64,000 bases of DNA from Cheiracanthium punctorium (Eukaryota; Arthropoda; Arachnida; Araneae; Cheiracanthiidae), in assembly GCA_038373885.1 (NCBI GenBank), contig JAWZYV010010319.1, positions 856,001 through 920,000 on the forward strand, read 5' to 3'. Under the pieces are notes generated by a model. That model was not told where the DNA came from and made no database searches. It saw only the letters and a program-made list of their open reading frames with translations. This document shows, one piece after another, positions 47,505-59,815 of the stretch. Made by a program: the position numbers and the translations under genes. The first letter of the stretch is position 1. Each line of letters begins with the position of its first letter.

Positions 47505-48019
47505 GTTCCTTTTGCGTCGGCTATTTATAGAAGCGCGCGTCGCCCCGACAGTTTAGTGGTGATCAAGCTTGGCGACGAGGATGGGATAAGAAGTTTCCAG
47601 AAGAGTCAATTTCTCGAGGGTTCTACATAAAGCGTGAATTTTGATTACGTCATAGAAGAGAAATGTTAGGTTATTATGCGTTTTAATGCAGGAAAAACAA
47701 CTTCCAGGCCCCATTGGGAAAATCGTGCCAAATGACCAAAAAGTCGCCAAGCTTGGCGACTTTTGGCGAAATATCGCCAAATTCGGCGCCAAAAATAAGT
47801 CCCCAAATGTGAAGAGATCTAAGCTCTAGGACTAATATTTCTCGAGTTTTCTAGAACCTCCATTGAAAAACAATGGCAAACCGAAACCTCCATATCTCCG
47901 GTTCTAATTGGCCGATTTTGATGCAACAAAAAGCAAAATTTATCTATTTGAAGCGTAGAATACGAACTTTAAACCATTTTAAGCCACAGAGCAGCGGGTT
48001 GCCCCGAAAATTCGTAACA
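47505..48019 (-). repeat. Right U3 arm, inverted, complete U3
   Basis: Reverse complement of the family's U3, from the TG terminus (48019) through the GGCGCC/GGCGATATTTCGCC block to TATAAATAG (47529-47521) and about 17 bases beyond. The junction with pol lies within a few bases of where the U3/R boundary (RNA start) is expected. Its promoter would face leftward into pol. Confidence 0.85.
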
Positions 48020-48023
48020 ATAT

Positions 48024-51000
48024 TAGAGGTAAGAACATTTAAGTTTTCTTGAAAAAATGCGTATAATGTAATGAGTAATGTGATTTATGAATTCATTTTG
48101 AGGTACATCATTTTTCATTAAGGTTTCAAGGCTCACTTACTAATTGCAAAACGACATATTGCACTTTTTTACAGTTTGCAATAGCACATTCAGGCAGTCT
48201 AAACAAGGCAATTTCATAGCTTTTAATATTTCGTAGTGGCTAATAACATTTAAAAAAAAAAAACTTCGTAGGCTGAATTAATACATTTGTTTCTTTATTT
48301 TTTTATATTAAAAGGTTACAAACTTGATATTTTAAAATACAGTGTACCAGTCAGAGATGTGTCAACGTTTTGAAATGTGGAAACGAGGGGTTGGGGGGGG
48401 GATGCAAGAGATCACAGGAGTGGTAGCGAGACTGAGAAAAATTTCCAAGGGGTAGTCAAACATTACTTCAATCTATGGTTACTATGTTGGGAAATACCAA
48501 AAAATGCTGGAGAAAATCGGTATACAAAAATCCAGAGGAAGGCAAGTCTACCCCCCCCCCTTCCCCCCATGCTGCCGACGCCCATCCTTTTGGGTACTGG
48601 AAAATAATCTTTTAAATATGCACCGTACGCAGCTTCGCCACTGATCAGCATCAGAATTCAAAGTTATTTTATCGGTTAAACAGCTTTAAAGTTACTTTTG
48701 AGATGAAGTTAAAAGTATAATAATGTTTTAAGTGTTTTAAACTTTCGAATGGAGAGGGGTGGATCACATAGCTAAAAAAAAAAAAAAAAAAAAAATGTTA
48801 GGCGCATGAGCGGGGCTTAGTGCCGTGCTCCAACCCTAGATAGAATGACAATTGTCAGTTCGCAGTTGAGAAAGTAAGATAGAAATAAAGCAGAAGTACT
48901 ACAAATAGAATTTCATGCACATACAAATAGAGCGCGCGGCATCTGCGCACTTATTAACATAGTATTTTTGCTGGTAGTTGACCTGGTGTCAAGATTTTAG
49001 ACACCAAACGAGTAAGAGTTAATAAAAAAATGGTTGATAGTTTACAGGCAATTTTTTTGTTTGTTTGTAAATATTAAAATTTTTATGTAAATCCTGGATT
49101 TTGAAAAATAGAGGAGGGGTGGGGGAAGGACAAAAGTGTTCTTTGACCCCCTAAGCAAAAAAAGTGACTGTTAAGTGCCCCTCTGCCAATCCCTCTTGGC
49201 ACGTGCCTGGTACGAGTCTAGCATGTTTAAAAATTTGCTGAATTTAATAAATCTTCGGCTTTTTAAAACTAACTTTAGTTTCATCTCTCAGAAAAAGAAA
49301 GTTTATTTATTTTACAGATTCTGCTACAACTCATGGTTTTGTGAATTTTCTGTAAAAAATCAGCGAATGAACTAATAAACTTATAATATCTTAGCTAATA
49401 ACTGAAATAGTAAGAAATAATTTAAAACAGCACAATCCAGAAAATTCAGACAGAATTTTAAAGACTATTTTTCTTTGACTCGTATTCCATCTTTGTTATT
49501 TTAAAGTATACACATGGGGCTTTATAAAACGGAAAGAAAAAGAAAACCTGTTTAAGGCGTGAAAGGAATACAGGAATTTGCAACAATAGGTTTTTTACTT
49601 AATGTTTAAACACAAAATTTTGCTAGTTTTTGTTTTAAAGATTGCCCCTTCTGGAACGCTTTTGAACTTTTATCTGTTGCTTGAGATTAGCTTAAATATT
49701 TTCTCAACATTTAAAATCCTATCAGTTGTTTAGTTTAACACTATTGAAATTTTATTGATATCAGTAGCAACGTAATTTCAAACTAAACTACAAGATATTG
49801 CACTAAAGCGAATACGTTTGAATGAATGCTTATCTTTTCTGTCTGTTTTATGAACTCGAGCTCATTATTTTTACTATGTAAGGAAAAGGGTCACGTAGAG
49901 TCAGGTCAGTGCTAAGAATTATGCCACTAGGACCAATGATATCTATATCATGATTTCCCCACACAAGTTTTTCTTTTTAAAGAAAAAGGCGAATGAAAAT
50001 ATTTTAAGCTTACACAGAGCAACATCATCGTAAATGCAAATCGAGACTTCGTCCAAAAGGGACTCCTGAATTCATATGTTAAATTCTGAAATATTCATTA
50101 TCAATTTTCTTTTCAATTTCTTACTGAAAATTTTCACTCTTCTAGTCTGCACTTCGACAATTAAATGAAGCTCACTATGGAAATTAAAATACCTTTTTTT
50201 TTAATTATTTCAAAACTTTTTATTCGAATGACTAGATAACTAATATTTCGTTATAAATTTAATACTGTAATTATAATGCTGGTCTTTCAGTGGATCATAC
50301 ATGGAAATTTTTTTGGAGATGATTTCAAATATAATTTTGAATCAAAGTTTTGTGTTTTAAAAAAAAAAAAAAAAAGCTTATGCTAACTTTTACAGAGGAA
50401 TATATTCCGATAGGAATTTATCCGATTTAGTTTATTTTTATAACGTATGAAAAAAACTGGAATGCCATTCTCATTCATCTAATCTGTGTTCACTTCGCCC
50501 ATTCAAATGCAGTCTTTTAAAATCAAGAATAAGATGGTGCTTCCAAATTTATCATTTCCCCGAGCGTCAATTAGTCGAAATTCGAATCTGGGGACCTAAA
50601 CGATATAATCGAAAAGCTTTCCGTAGCGGATAAATCAAGCCTTCTCTTCTCATGGTCACAATCTGAGAAACATCAGATGTGTGCTACCACGGAGCTATTG
50701 TAATCGTTCCGATGTCGGAATCATTATCGGAAATAATGCTGTTTTTTTTTTTTCGACTGGGTAGATAGTGCTGAAAACTTGCATTTCGATATCGAAGAGT
50801 AGAAGATGGATAGGTATTTTCTTGTGTGTAACATGGAGTGTTAAGCACTGCAACAAAATGTCCCCCTTTACTCAGTAAGCTTTAGTTTCCCTGCCTGTCC
50901 AAAAGTACACCCCTTCCTTGATCGAGGTGCTTAAACCCCTCGGAAACTCTGAAGACTCTGCCTTCATTTGAGATATTGTAGAAATAGTGCAGGAAGCAGT

Positions 51001-53174
51001 GTATTGTGATTGGTTGATATGTTCCTGTTACCCGACAGTGTCAGAACCGTCAGAGAAGGTTTTAAAATTCTCACTTCTTTTATTCGCTATATTCGTGGTA
51101 GCACCAAATTGAGGGTCGCGGCTATTTGTCCGAAGAATTTGACTATTCGAGAGCGAGAACTATCCGTCACTGATACTCTAACATCGTGGTCAGGCCCCTG
51201 GTTTTCACAATCTACCGGAAACAGGGGTTGCAAGAGTGGGAAGATTGTTGTAATTTCAGCCGGCAGCTTTATTTTTCTCATAAAATTTTCTGATGCTTGC
51301 TCTGTTTTTGGGTTCGTGGTGTAGGTTTATAACAAGCTTTTCAGGTTTACAGATTGCTATGCAGTAATCGAACAACAAATCTAGAATTATAAAGGTCAGT
51401 TAAAAGTCTTGAAATCATGGAATTAAATAAGAAAAGGGAGGATTTCTATTTTAGGGTATATAAGGGCAACCCAGTTTCCCGGAAAATGAACAGTTTTCTT
51501 GAAAATGAATTTTAAAAATTTAGCCTTGTCACTCGAACAACGTTTGTCCAGGATCCCAAGAGGTTTACTGAACCTGTGCCCACAGGACTGAAATCAAATT
51601 TACAAGTTTTATTTAGCCTCCTGGTCAATTTATGGTTTTTATTTTGCCAAGCTTTGGAGGGAACACGTATAATTCGAGGGGCTCATGAAGATCCTCCTTA
51701 GATCACGCCTGATTCATAGGACTAATGTTAAACAAATGGAAAATTGGATATAAAGCGATGAAATTATGAAGAAAAGCTTACATTTTTCCCTTGATATTTT
51801 ATTTATTTGCTGAGACACAAACTAGATTCAGTGAGTTTTTAAGATGAAGTCAGAATCAGAATGGGAGACTGAAAATTTATAATTCAATTTTGTTTAGTAT
51901 AAATATATTAACAACTCTCTACTTATTCTACATTAGGTATTATTCCCTTCCAATTAGGCTACACGAGATTTCACTGCACATATTGAATTACGGACGGTGT
52001 TACGTTGTTATGAAAAATAACTTGAAACTCAATCAGCTCTGATGTCATCTCTGTTTTTGATAAATATGATGCATAATCATTGTCATAATACTTCAGTTTG
52101 ATTTAGATTTAAAGTTAAGCCTTCAGTGGCGTTCTTTTATCTTTTAAGTAAACTGCGGGAATGTTCCATATGAAGCGATCTTTGCTTATGATAGTCACAT
52201 TTGAACAAATACGGAAACTACTCATCAGCAAGCCAAGAGAGCCCTATAAGAGTTTATGAAGCGATCTTTGCTTATGATAGTCACATTTGAACAAATACGG
52301 AAACTACTCATCAGCAAGCCAAGAGAGCCCTATAAGAGTTTAAACTAAATTGAAGTAATTGAAGTAACGTCGATATCAAAAATTTATATTTATTCACGTT
52401 CATCTCCTAGAGTTAATGAAGCATTTTCAGAATTTTCTTGTACTTAATTCCAAAATTGACTCCATCATGTCTTAACTGCACATCCAATACACATGCTTAC
52501 TTAAATTTTCTCATTACTCCGTTACTGGATCATTCACTGGATGCTTCATTAAAGTCGTTACACACGCTTCGCTTACATTTGCTGAATTCTTTTGCAACAA
52601 TTCATTTCTTCTAATTTGATGAGATACGGGGAATGTATATATTGCGTTAAGAACAGAAGAGAGTGTTAAATTTGATAAGGAGTTGAAACTTTGGGCAAAA
52701 TTTTCCTGAAACTTTTCTAGTTTTGTGAATCGTATTGCTAGCATCCAATACTAAAGTATTCTTTAAGTGCTATCAAAAACAGCTTCGAAATTTTCGCCGA
52801 GAGTAAAAGTGGAGAGCAAATTTTAAATCTTATTATTATTTATCTGTAATCCTTTATTTTCGATTTGTTTTAAGATTCTAATTAGTTTTTAACACCATGC
52901 TTTAGTTTGTTGTTTTTAGTTTTGAAACTCGACAGGATTTACTACTTATAAAAGTACTTTGAAAATAAAAGGAAAATACACAATGCTAAACTTTATTTGA
53001 TGAGTTTAAGCATTATTTTTATGCCATACAGATCATACATAAATGAAACTTAAGATGTACTGTTCATCAAATATTCTTTCGAGCGGAAAATTTAGAGAAA
53101 ATATGTTTTATTTCCTTATTTTTTTCACGACTTCAATTAATTTTAATTTTAATTTAAAAGATATATATATATAT
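48024..53174. other. Intergenic, no gene recognised
   Basis: AT-rich with G-run (48390), C-run (48550), A-runs (48775, 50360). An end CGCAGCTTCGCCACTG at 48628-48643 looks like a lone hAT right terminus. Frames such as 51010-51324 have no motifs. The 86-bp duplication is listed separately. An (AT)n tract precedes the Helitron pair. Confidence 0.5.
52169..52340 (+). repeat. Perfect 86-bp tandem duplication
   Basis: TATGAAGCGATCTTTGC...CCCTATAAGAGTT occurs twice in direct succession (52169-52254 and 52255-52340) with no visible difference. This indicates a very recent duplication or an assembly artefact. Confidence 0.85.
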
Positions 53175-55261
53175 TCTTATAAATAAAAATGAAATTCTGT
53201 TTGTTTGTTTGTTTGTTTGTTTGTTTGTGGATTTGAGTTGTATACAAATCCACAAAAATGGACCTATCAGCCTGAAATTTTGCACAGATATGTAAAATAA
53301 TATAGAATAAATCATAGTACACTTTAAAACTTTGAAAGCCCACCCGTTCCCGGAATTTAAGAGATTTTTTATGTTCTCCATGCAAAAACCTTTCCGTAAT
53401 TGTAAACCCTGTAGTGAAAAAAGTGTGAAATAAGGATCGTGGTTGCCATGTATGGCGATTTTGCCGAATAAGATGTTTTAAATTCTCAAAGTAAAAATAA
53501 AAGAATAATAATGATTTTTTTTGTTAGTTTATATTTGTAAGATTATTAATTTTTTATTATAATATCGTGTGCATGGGAAATCGGAGCAGGAATGAAATGT
53601 TTTATACGCAAAACAATAAGAATTGAAGATTTCCGAGGCTAATATGTAATTTTTTTTTAGTTTGGCGAAAAAATAAAATGGCTCAAATGCTGATTTTGAG
53701 AAAGTGAGTTCTAGCGGTTTGCACAGTTTTCGGCTTGGCGCAATTTATTGAGAGCTTAAGGAAATAGATTTTTGAAAGCAAGTGCAAAGGTTTTATTAGA
53801 ATACAGCGTTACATTTTAATGATCCGTGAAGAAATAATGCAGTTATTAAGGGATTTCAAGCGATCTATCTTCAGAATTCTCGCCAATTAAGTACATTGAT
53901 TTAAGTTGGGGGAATTCCGCCAAATTTCAGAAAATTGAAATCTTCTCATTTAGTACATCGGAGTAACGATGAATAAAACACGTTATAGTTGATAATTTAA
54001 AAAAATTCGGTTGTATTAAGGGATTCCCCTTTTAAATAAATGTGTGCTTTACTTTTTGGCGGCCGAACCATTTCCCATATTGATTGCTGCTAAGTCAATG
54101 CTTCGAATGATTTCCTGAAAAAACTCTTGCAAAATGGCGTATGTTGGCACTTTGGCGAGGCTTAGATTTGAAACTGGATTTTATTTGAGACTGGGATATA
54201 TAATGATACTGGTTATAGATAAAAATGAATGTTGGTATGTGTGTATGAGGTTGAAAAACTCCAGCACCGTTGAGCACCGTTGCACCATGAAATTTAGTTC
54301 ACCTAAGTCTTTTATCATTGAGAAGCTTTTTATGCTATCCGTTTTCCTCTAACTTGCCACTAGGTGGCTCAGCAAAACGTCGAATTCTATTCCGTTTAGC
54401 CGTTTACTATGCGAATATCGTCCAACCGATTTCGATGAAATTTGGTACACGCGGATATTAGAACACGGAGAATATTTTTCAGTATCCATTTTGCTGTAAC
54501 TTGCCGCTAAATGGCGCTGCAACACATCAACTTCTATACCGTTCGACCGATCGGCATAAAATTTCTTATACTTACACATTTCAGCACGAAGAATATATTC
54601 TAACTGTGTTCCTTTTGATGTTACTCACCACTAGATGGCACTGCAATGCATTATTATTTTAACTCGCCACTAGATGACGCTGCAGCAGGCCAAATTCTTG
54701 ACCATTCAAACGGTCGCTACGAAAATCAGTATACATAGCTATTTGAACAGTGAGAATATTTTGGCGTTATCCATTTTGCTATAACTCGCCACTTGACGGC
54801 ACTGTAGCAAATCATTACTTTAATTAACCACTAGATCGCGCTGCAGTGTATCACTTCTTGACTGTGCAACTGATCGCTATGAAAATAGGTATACATAGAT
54901 ATTTGAACACGGGGAAGAGTTTGGCGCTATCCATTTTCCTATATAATTTGCCACTAGATGTCGCGTCGTCAGGGCTGTTCAGCCGATCGTCCTGAAATTT
55001 CGTATTCATCGATATCTGAATGCGAAGAATATTTCCGCCGTATCCGTTTTGCTAAAACTCTCCACTGGATTGCGCTACGCCGCATGGCCTTCTGCACCGT
55101 ACAAACGATTGCCTTGAAATTCGGTATGCATGGTTATTGAACACAATATAAAGCGATATATATTTTGCTATATCTCTTTATTACAATAAATAGTAATCCC
55201 CACAAATCGTAATATCAAAAAGTCCATTCATTCCCGTGCGAAGAACGGGTACTTCAGCTAG
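53175..55261 (+). mobile_element. Helitron A of a head-to-tail pair, 2.09 kb
   Basis: Starts TCTTATAAATAAAAATGAAA and ends with the hairpin CCCGTGCGAAGAACGGG, eight bases and CTAG. The next Helitron begins at the very next base. The 5' third has (GTTT)n and CCTGAAATTTTGCACAGATATG; the 3' half consists of about eight degenerate repeats. No Rep/helicase is encoded. Confidence 0.85.
54357..55077 (+). repeat. CTCF-consensus-like motif array in Helitron A
   Basis: Eight degenerate copies of CCACTAGATGGCGC lie at about 54357, 54504, 54628, 54667, 54789, 54828, 54952 and 55063. The copy at 54628-54641 (CCACTAGATGGCAC) fits the published CTCF consensus CCASYAGRKGGCRS at all positions; others miss by one or two. 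Protein binding is inference. Confidence 0.45.
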
Positions 55262-57313
55262 TCTTATAAATAAAAATGAAATTCTGTTTGTTTGTTTGTG
55301 GATTTGATTCGTATACAAATCCACAAAAATGGAGCTATCGGCCTGAAATTTAGCACAGATATGTAAAATAATATAGAATAAATCGTAGTCCACTTTAAAA
55401 CTTTGAAAGTCCACCCGTTCCCGGAATTTAAGAGATTTTTTATGTTCTCTACGCAAAAGCTTTCTGTAATTGTAACCCCTGTAGTCAAAAAAGTGTGAAA
55501 TAAGGTTCGTGGTTGCCATGTGTGGCGATTTTGCCGAATAAAATGTTTTAAGTTCTCAAAGTAAAAATAAAAGAATAATAATGATTTTTTTTTGTTAATT
55601 TATATTCGTAAGGTTATTTCTTTTTAAATTATAATATAGTGTGCATGGGAAATCGGAGCAGGAATGAAGTGTTTTATGCGCAAAACAATAAGAATTGAAG
55701 ATTTCCGAGGCTAATAGGTAATTTTTTTTAGTTTGGCGAAAAAATAAAATGGCTCAAACGCCGATTTTGAGAAAGTGAGTTCTAGCGTTTTGCACAGATT
55801 TCGGCTTGGCGCAATTTATTGAGAGCTTAAGAAAATAGATTTTTGAAAACAAGTGCAAAGGTTTTATTAGTATACAGCGTTAAATTTTAATGATCCGTGA
55901 AGAAATAATGCAGTTGTTAAGGGATTTCAAGCGATCTATCTCCAGAATTCTCGCCAAATGAGTACATTGATTTAAGTTGGGGGAATTCCGCCAAATTTCA
56001 GAAAATTGAAATCTTCTCATTTACTACATCGGAGTAACGATGAATAAAACACGTTATAGTTGATAATTTTAAAAAATTCGGCTGTATTAAGGGATTCCAC
56101 TTTTCAAATAAAGGCTTGCTTTACTTTTTCGCGGTCGAACCATTTCCCATATTGATTGCTGCTAAGTCAATGCTTCGAATGATTTCCTGAAAAAACGCTT
56201 GCAAAATGGCGTATGTTGGCACTTTGGCGAGGCTTAGATTTGAAACTGGATTTTATTTGAGACTGGGATATATAATGACACTGGTTATAGATAAAAATGA
56301 ATGTTGGTATGTGTGTATGAGGTTGAAAAACTCCAGCACCGTTGAGCACCGTTGCACCATGAAATTTAGTTCACCTAAGTCTTTTATCATGGAGAAGCTT
56401 TTTATGCTATCCGTTTTCCTCTAACTTGCCACCAGGTGGCGCAGCAGAACGTCAAATTCTATTCCGTTTAGCCGTTTACTATGCGAATATCGTCCAACCG
56501 ATTTCGATGAAATTTGGTACACGCGGATATTAGAACACGGAGAATATTTTTCAGTATCTATTTTGCTGTAACTTGCCGCTAAATGGCTCTGCAACGCATC
56601 AACTTCTATACCGTTCGACCGATCGGCATAAAATTTCTTCTACTTACACATTTCAGCACGAAGAATATATTCTGTGTTCCTTTTGATGCTACTCACCACT
56701 AGATGGCACTGCAATGCATTATTATTTTAACTCGCCACTAGATGACGCTGTAGCAGGCCAAATTCTTGACCATTCAAACGGTCGCTATGAAAATCAGTAT
56801 ACATAGCTATTTGAACAATGATAATATTTTGGCGTTATCCATTTTGCTATAACTCGCCACTTGACGGCACTGTAGCAAATCATTACTTTAATTAACCACT
56901 AGATGGCGCTGCAATGTATCACTTCTTGACTGTGCAACTGATCGCTATGAAAATAGGTATACATAGATATTTGAACACGGGGAAGAGTTTCGCGTTAGAT
57001 GTCGCGTCAACACATGAACTTCAGGGCTGTCCAGCCGATCGTCCTGAAATTTCGTATTCATCGATATCTGAATGCGAAGAATATTTTCGCCGTATCCGTT
57101 TTGCTAAAACTCGCCACTAGATTGCGCTACGCCGCATGGCCTTCTGCGCCGTACAAACGATTGCCTTGAAATTCGGTATGCATGGTTATTGAACACAATA
57201 TAATGCGATATCCATTTTGCTATATCTCTTTATTACAATGAATAGTAATCACCACAAATCGTAATATCAAAAAGTTCATTCATTCCCGTGCGAAGAACGG
57301 GTACTTCAGCTAG
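55262..57313 (+). mobile_element. Helitron B of the pair, 2.05 kb
   Basis: Starts TCTTATAAATAAAAATGAAA directly after the CTAG of copy A, ends with the same hairpin and CTAG, and is followed by T (57314). It is collinear with copy A except for small gaps (for example, shorter (GTTT)n and a difference near 56990-57020). Confidence 0.85.
56429..57126 (+). repeat. CTCF-consensus-like motif array in Helitron B
   Basis: Full matches to CCASYAGRKGGCRS at 56429-56442 (CCACCAGGTGGCGC), 56696-56709 (CCACTAGATGGCAC) and 56896-56909 (CCACTAGATGGCGC). Near matches at about 56575, 56735, 56858 and 57113. This is denser and closer to consensus than copy A. Confidence 0.5.
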
Positions 57314-57314
57314 T

Positions 57315-59217
57315 ATATGTATATAACAGCCAAACTTACGCAATATGGATATCCCATTAATCTATCGATCGAGAGTAAGCACAAAACAGAAATAGCATTA
57401 AAAAAAAAATCCCGGAACCAAGAATAATGTCCGTATCTCATGAATATGAGATACGGGCCTTAAGTGTTGTAGACAAACCTTTGTAGCAAAAGAAAACAGA
57501 GCTATAAGAGCTAAAAAAAGTTGGAAATATTTACCAAGCGAGATCTCGTGGGATTAAGCCTAACTACAAGAACCCAAAAAAGTGTAGGTGAACTGGAAAC
57601 TAGATTAATCACGTTCTGATCTTCAGGTCCCACCACTTGAATTAATTTTGTCTAATGGAAAAGCAAAATTAGCTAGGTTTCTGTAGGTTGCATGACAAAA
57701 AGAGTCATTATAAAAAGAGTCATTAAAATCAACCTAGGGGCACGACAATAACTATTGTAGAAAAAGCAAACATTGAGTAAAAAGCTCAGAGATGATGCCT
57801 ATACAATAAATCGGAAAAGGTGATGCCAGCATAGAAATTTCAGTGACAAAAAAAGCAGCAAGAGTAAAAAAGGAGAGAAAGGAGTAAAAAAGAGAGAGAA
57901 ATTAAAGAAACAGGTAATGTAGCCAGAAGGAGCCAGCTCAGTTTGGGAATTAAAAAGTTAACGAAGCATTACTATGATTACTGTTACTTACATTATGATT
58001 TGTGAGAGAAAATTGAAAAAAAGAAAAAAAGTGTAGTAATTTGAGCCTGAATATCTCTAAATATCTATGTCGTCTATTGTGTTGTTACTGAGCACTAAGT
58101 GCCGTCAAACACAGCAATTTACGATTTACTGGATCCACATCCTTCAAATATTAATTTAATATGTGATGCTTTCTACATTTTAAAATTTCTACTACCCGGT
58201 TTTTAAGTAAAATATTCTGAAGTTTGAATATGAAGTTATTTCTAGACATCAAAATATTTTTTTCAAAGTACAAGCTGTTAATATAAAGACAGAAGTGCTA
58301 TAAAAATGAAATTTTTAAATGAATATGTTTTAAAAAGTGAATCTTTTTAAATATCATATTTTCTGTCTCCAGTTTTAATGAAGAGATTTAAAAATGTGTA
58401 TATAAAATGTATAAGTTGTATGAAACAATAAAAAAATATATTTATATGTTTTAAGAGCTATAAAGATTGCCTCTTTTTTACAAGAGCTAAGTATGAATCT
58501 AAGAAAAGAAAAAATGCTTTTTTCGAAATGTGAGTAAAAAATTGTCATTGAGCGGGATAAGATTTTTTTTTATTATTATTCATTTTACTTCGCTTGATTT
58601 TAACTTAAGATTCCAGGTCACGATCGCTTGCGCCATCGTATTCCTCAAAAATTACATTTCCTGATGGGCCAATAAAAATCAAATTTTCATAAAACTTTCG
58701 AAGCAAAATCTGTTTAAGCCAGTTTTCTACACAAGTTTCAATGATTATCATTTCATATTTTCATTCTGAGTAAAAGCTTCAAGTTAAAACTTTATGAATA
58801 TGATGTTTTAAATATGCATATACATTACAATGCATATTTAAATTTTCTAAGCGTTTTGAGCTTGAAATAGATAATATATTTTTAAAATCAGCAGTTAGTT
58901 TAATAATGAGAAGACTCATCTACAGCTTTAGCATAGTCTTACTGATGTGTGCTCCGGGCGATCTCTTGCGAGAAAGTTTATTTATGGGATTATTTTCAGC
59001 GATACCGAATTTTAAAAATTTATAATTTTTCGTGCTTCTGTCTGAAATTTCGTGTCACATTTTGATGGCTTATTATAGTCTTAATTCAGTTTTAAACTAT
59101 GATAAAAAATTGCGTCATTATCACTTGCAATTTAACTGGAAGGCATCTTTCCTACTAACTGATGAACTGGTAAAATAAATTTCTTCTGGGAGAAAGATTC
59201 TAATGAATGAAACGAAA
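57315..59217. other. Intergenic, hairpin only
   Basis: AT-rich, no gene recognised. A perfect 11-bp stem with a 4-base loop, CCGTATCTCAT/ATGAGATACGG, lies at 57431-57456. Purine-rich stretch near 57850-57910. Confidence 0.5.
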
Positions 59218-59689
59218 TACAGTGAAATCCCTCTATAACGATATTTTTGGGGTCAAAATAATATATCGTTGTAAAGAGAATTATCGTTGTAAAGAGAATT
59301 ATCGTTATAGAGAGAATCGATATTGGAACGAAAAGAATTTTGTTCTTGATATATCCCATACTCTGTGGTGTCAAAAGAAAGTGTTCCGTTTTCATTCAGC
59401 ACACCCTCGCAAGTAATATATAATAAATGAACGGAGAAAAACATGTTTATAGTTTTCAGTAATTTTCACAACACTCACAAATTTTAGTTAAATACCCTTG
59501 TCACCTCGCCATTGAATCTAGCGGCGATGTAGCTTATAAATATTTAGCATATTTGAATAACAAATGTATAATGTCTAAATAAATAATACCTGAATGCCGC
59601 AAAATCGTTTTTTTAAATTTATTAGATATTAACTGAAAATACATACCCATTAATTTATCCTTATTTATTTTGAATTCTGTGTAAATAAA

Positions 59690-59815
59690 TCAGAAATTGG
59701 CAACAGTCGACTGTGAAAGTCCATATTTTCTGCAAACCTCAGCTTGCTTCATGCCTTCAAAATCTTTTATGATGTTGAATTTCACTTTGATAGATATTTG
59801 TTTTCTTTTACCCAT
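59690..59815 (-). pseudogene. CENP-B/Psq-type HTH of pogo transposase
   Basis: The minus-strand frame from ATG 59815 to TGA 59690 codes 41 residues: MGKRKQISIKVKFNIIKD, then EVCRKYGLSQSTVANF. This is the N-terminal CENP-B/pipsqueak helix-turn-helix of pogo/Tigger transposases (Lys-rich start, KF.II.. helix, YGLS.STV recognition helix). It would bind the terminal repeats. The frame stops right after the second helix; the second HTH and the DDE catalytic domain are not seen, so this is a remnant or a bare DNA-binding peptide. Confidence 0.75.

Larger units (their letters stand above)
42814..48019 (+). mobile_element. Gypsy retrotransposon with inverted U3 ends
   Basis: A decayed gag-pol interior is bounded by U3 sequence at both ends in opposite orientation: TGTTACG... 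at 42814 and ...CGTAACA at 48019. The outer 194 bp of the two arms differ at only about 2 positions. ATAT stands immediately outside on both sides (42810-42813 and 48020-48023); 4 bp is the duplication length of this LTR family (see 10481). No direct LTR repeat, U5 or R is present. The right arm is a complete U3 (515 bp) and the left only 194 bp. A normal element of this type would have identical direct LTRs. Confidence 0.85.

Noticed and set aside
48346..48643. hAT element ending CGCAGCTTCGCCACTG
   Set aside because: No left inverted partner and no second copy of the 8-base flank ATCAGCAT.
51010..51324. 104-codon frame
   Set aside because: No recognisable domain or flanking splice signals; composition equals the surrounding DNA.
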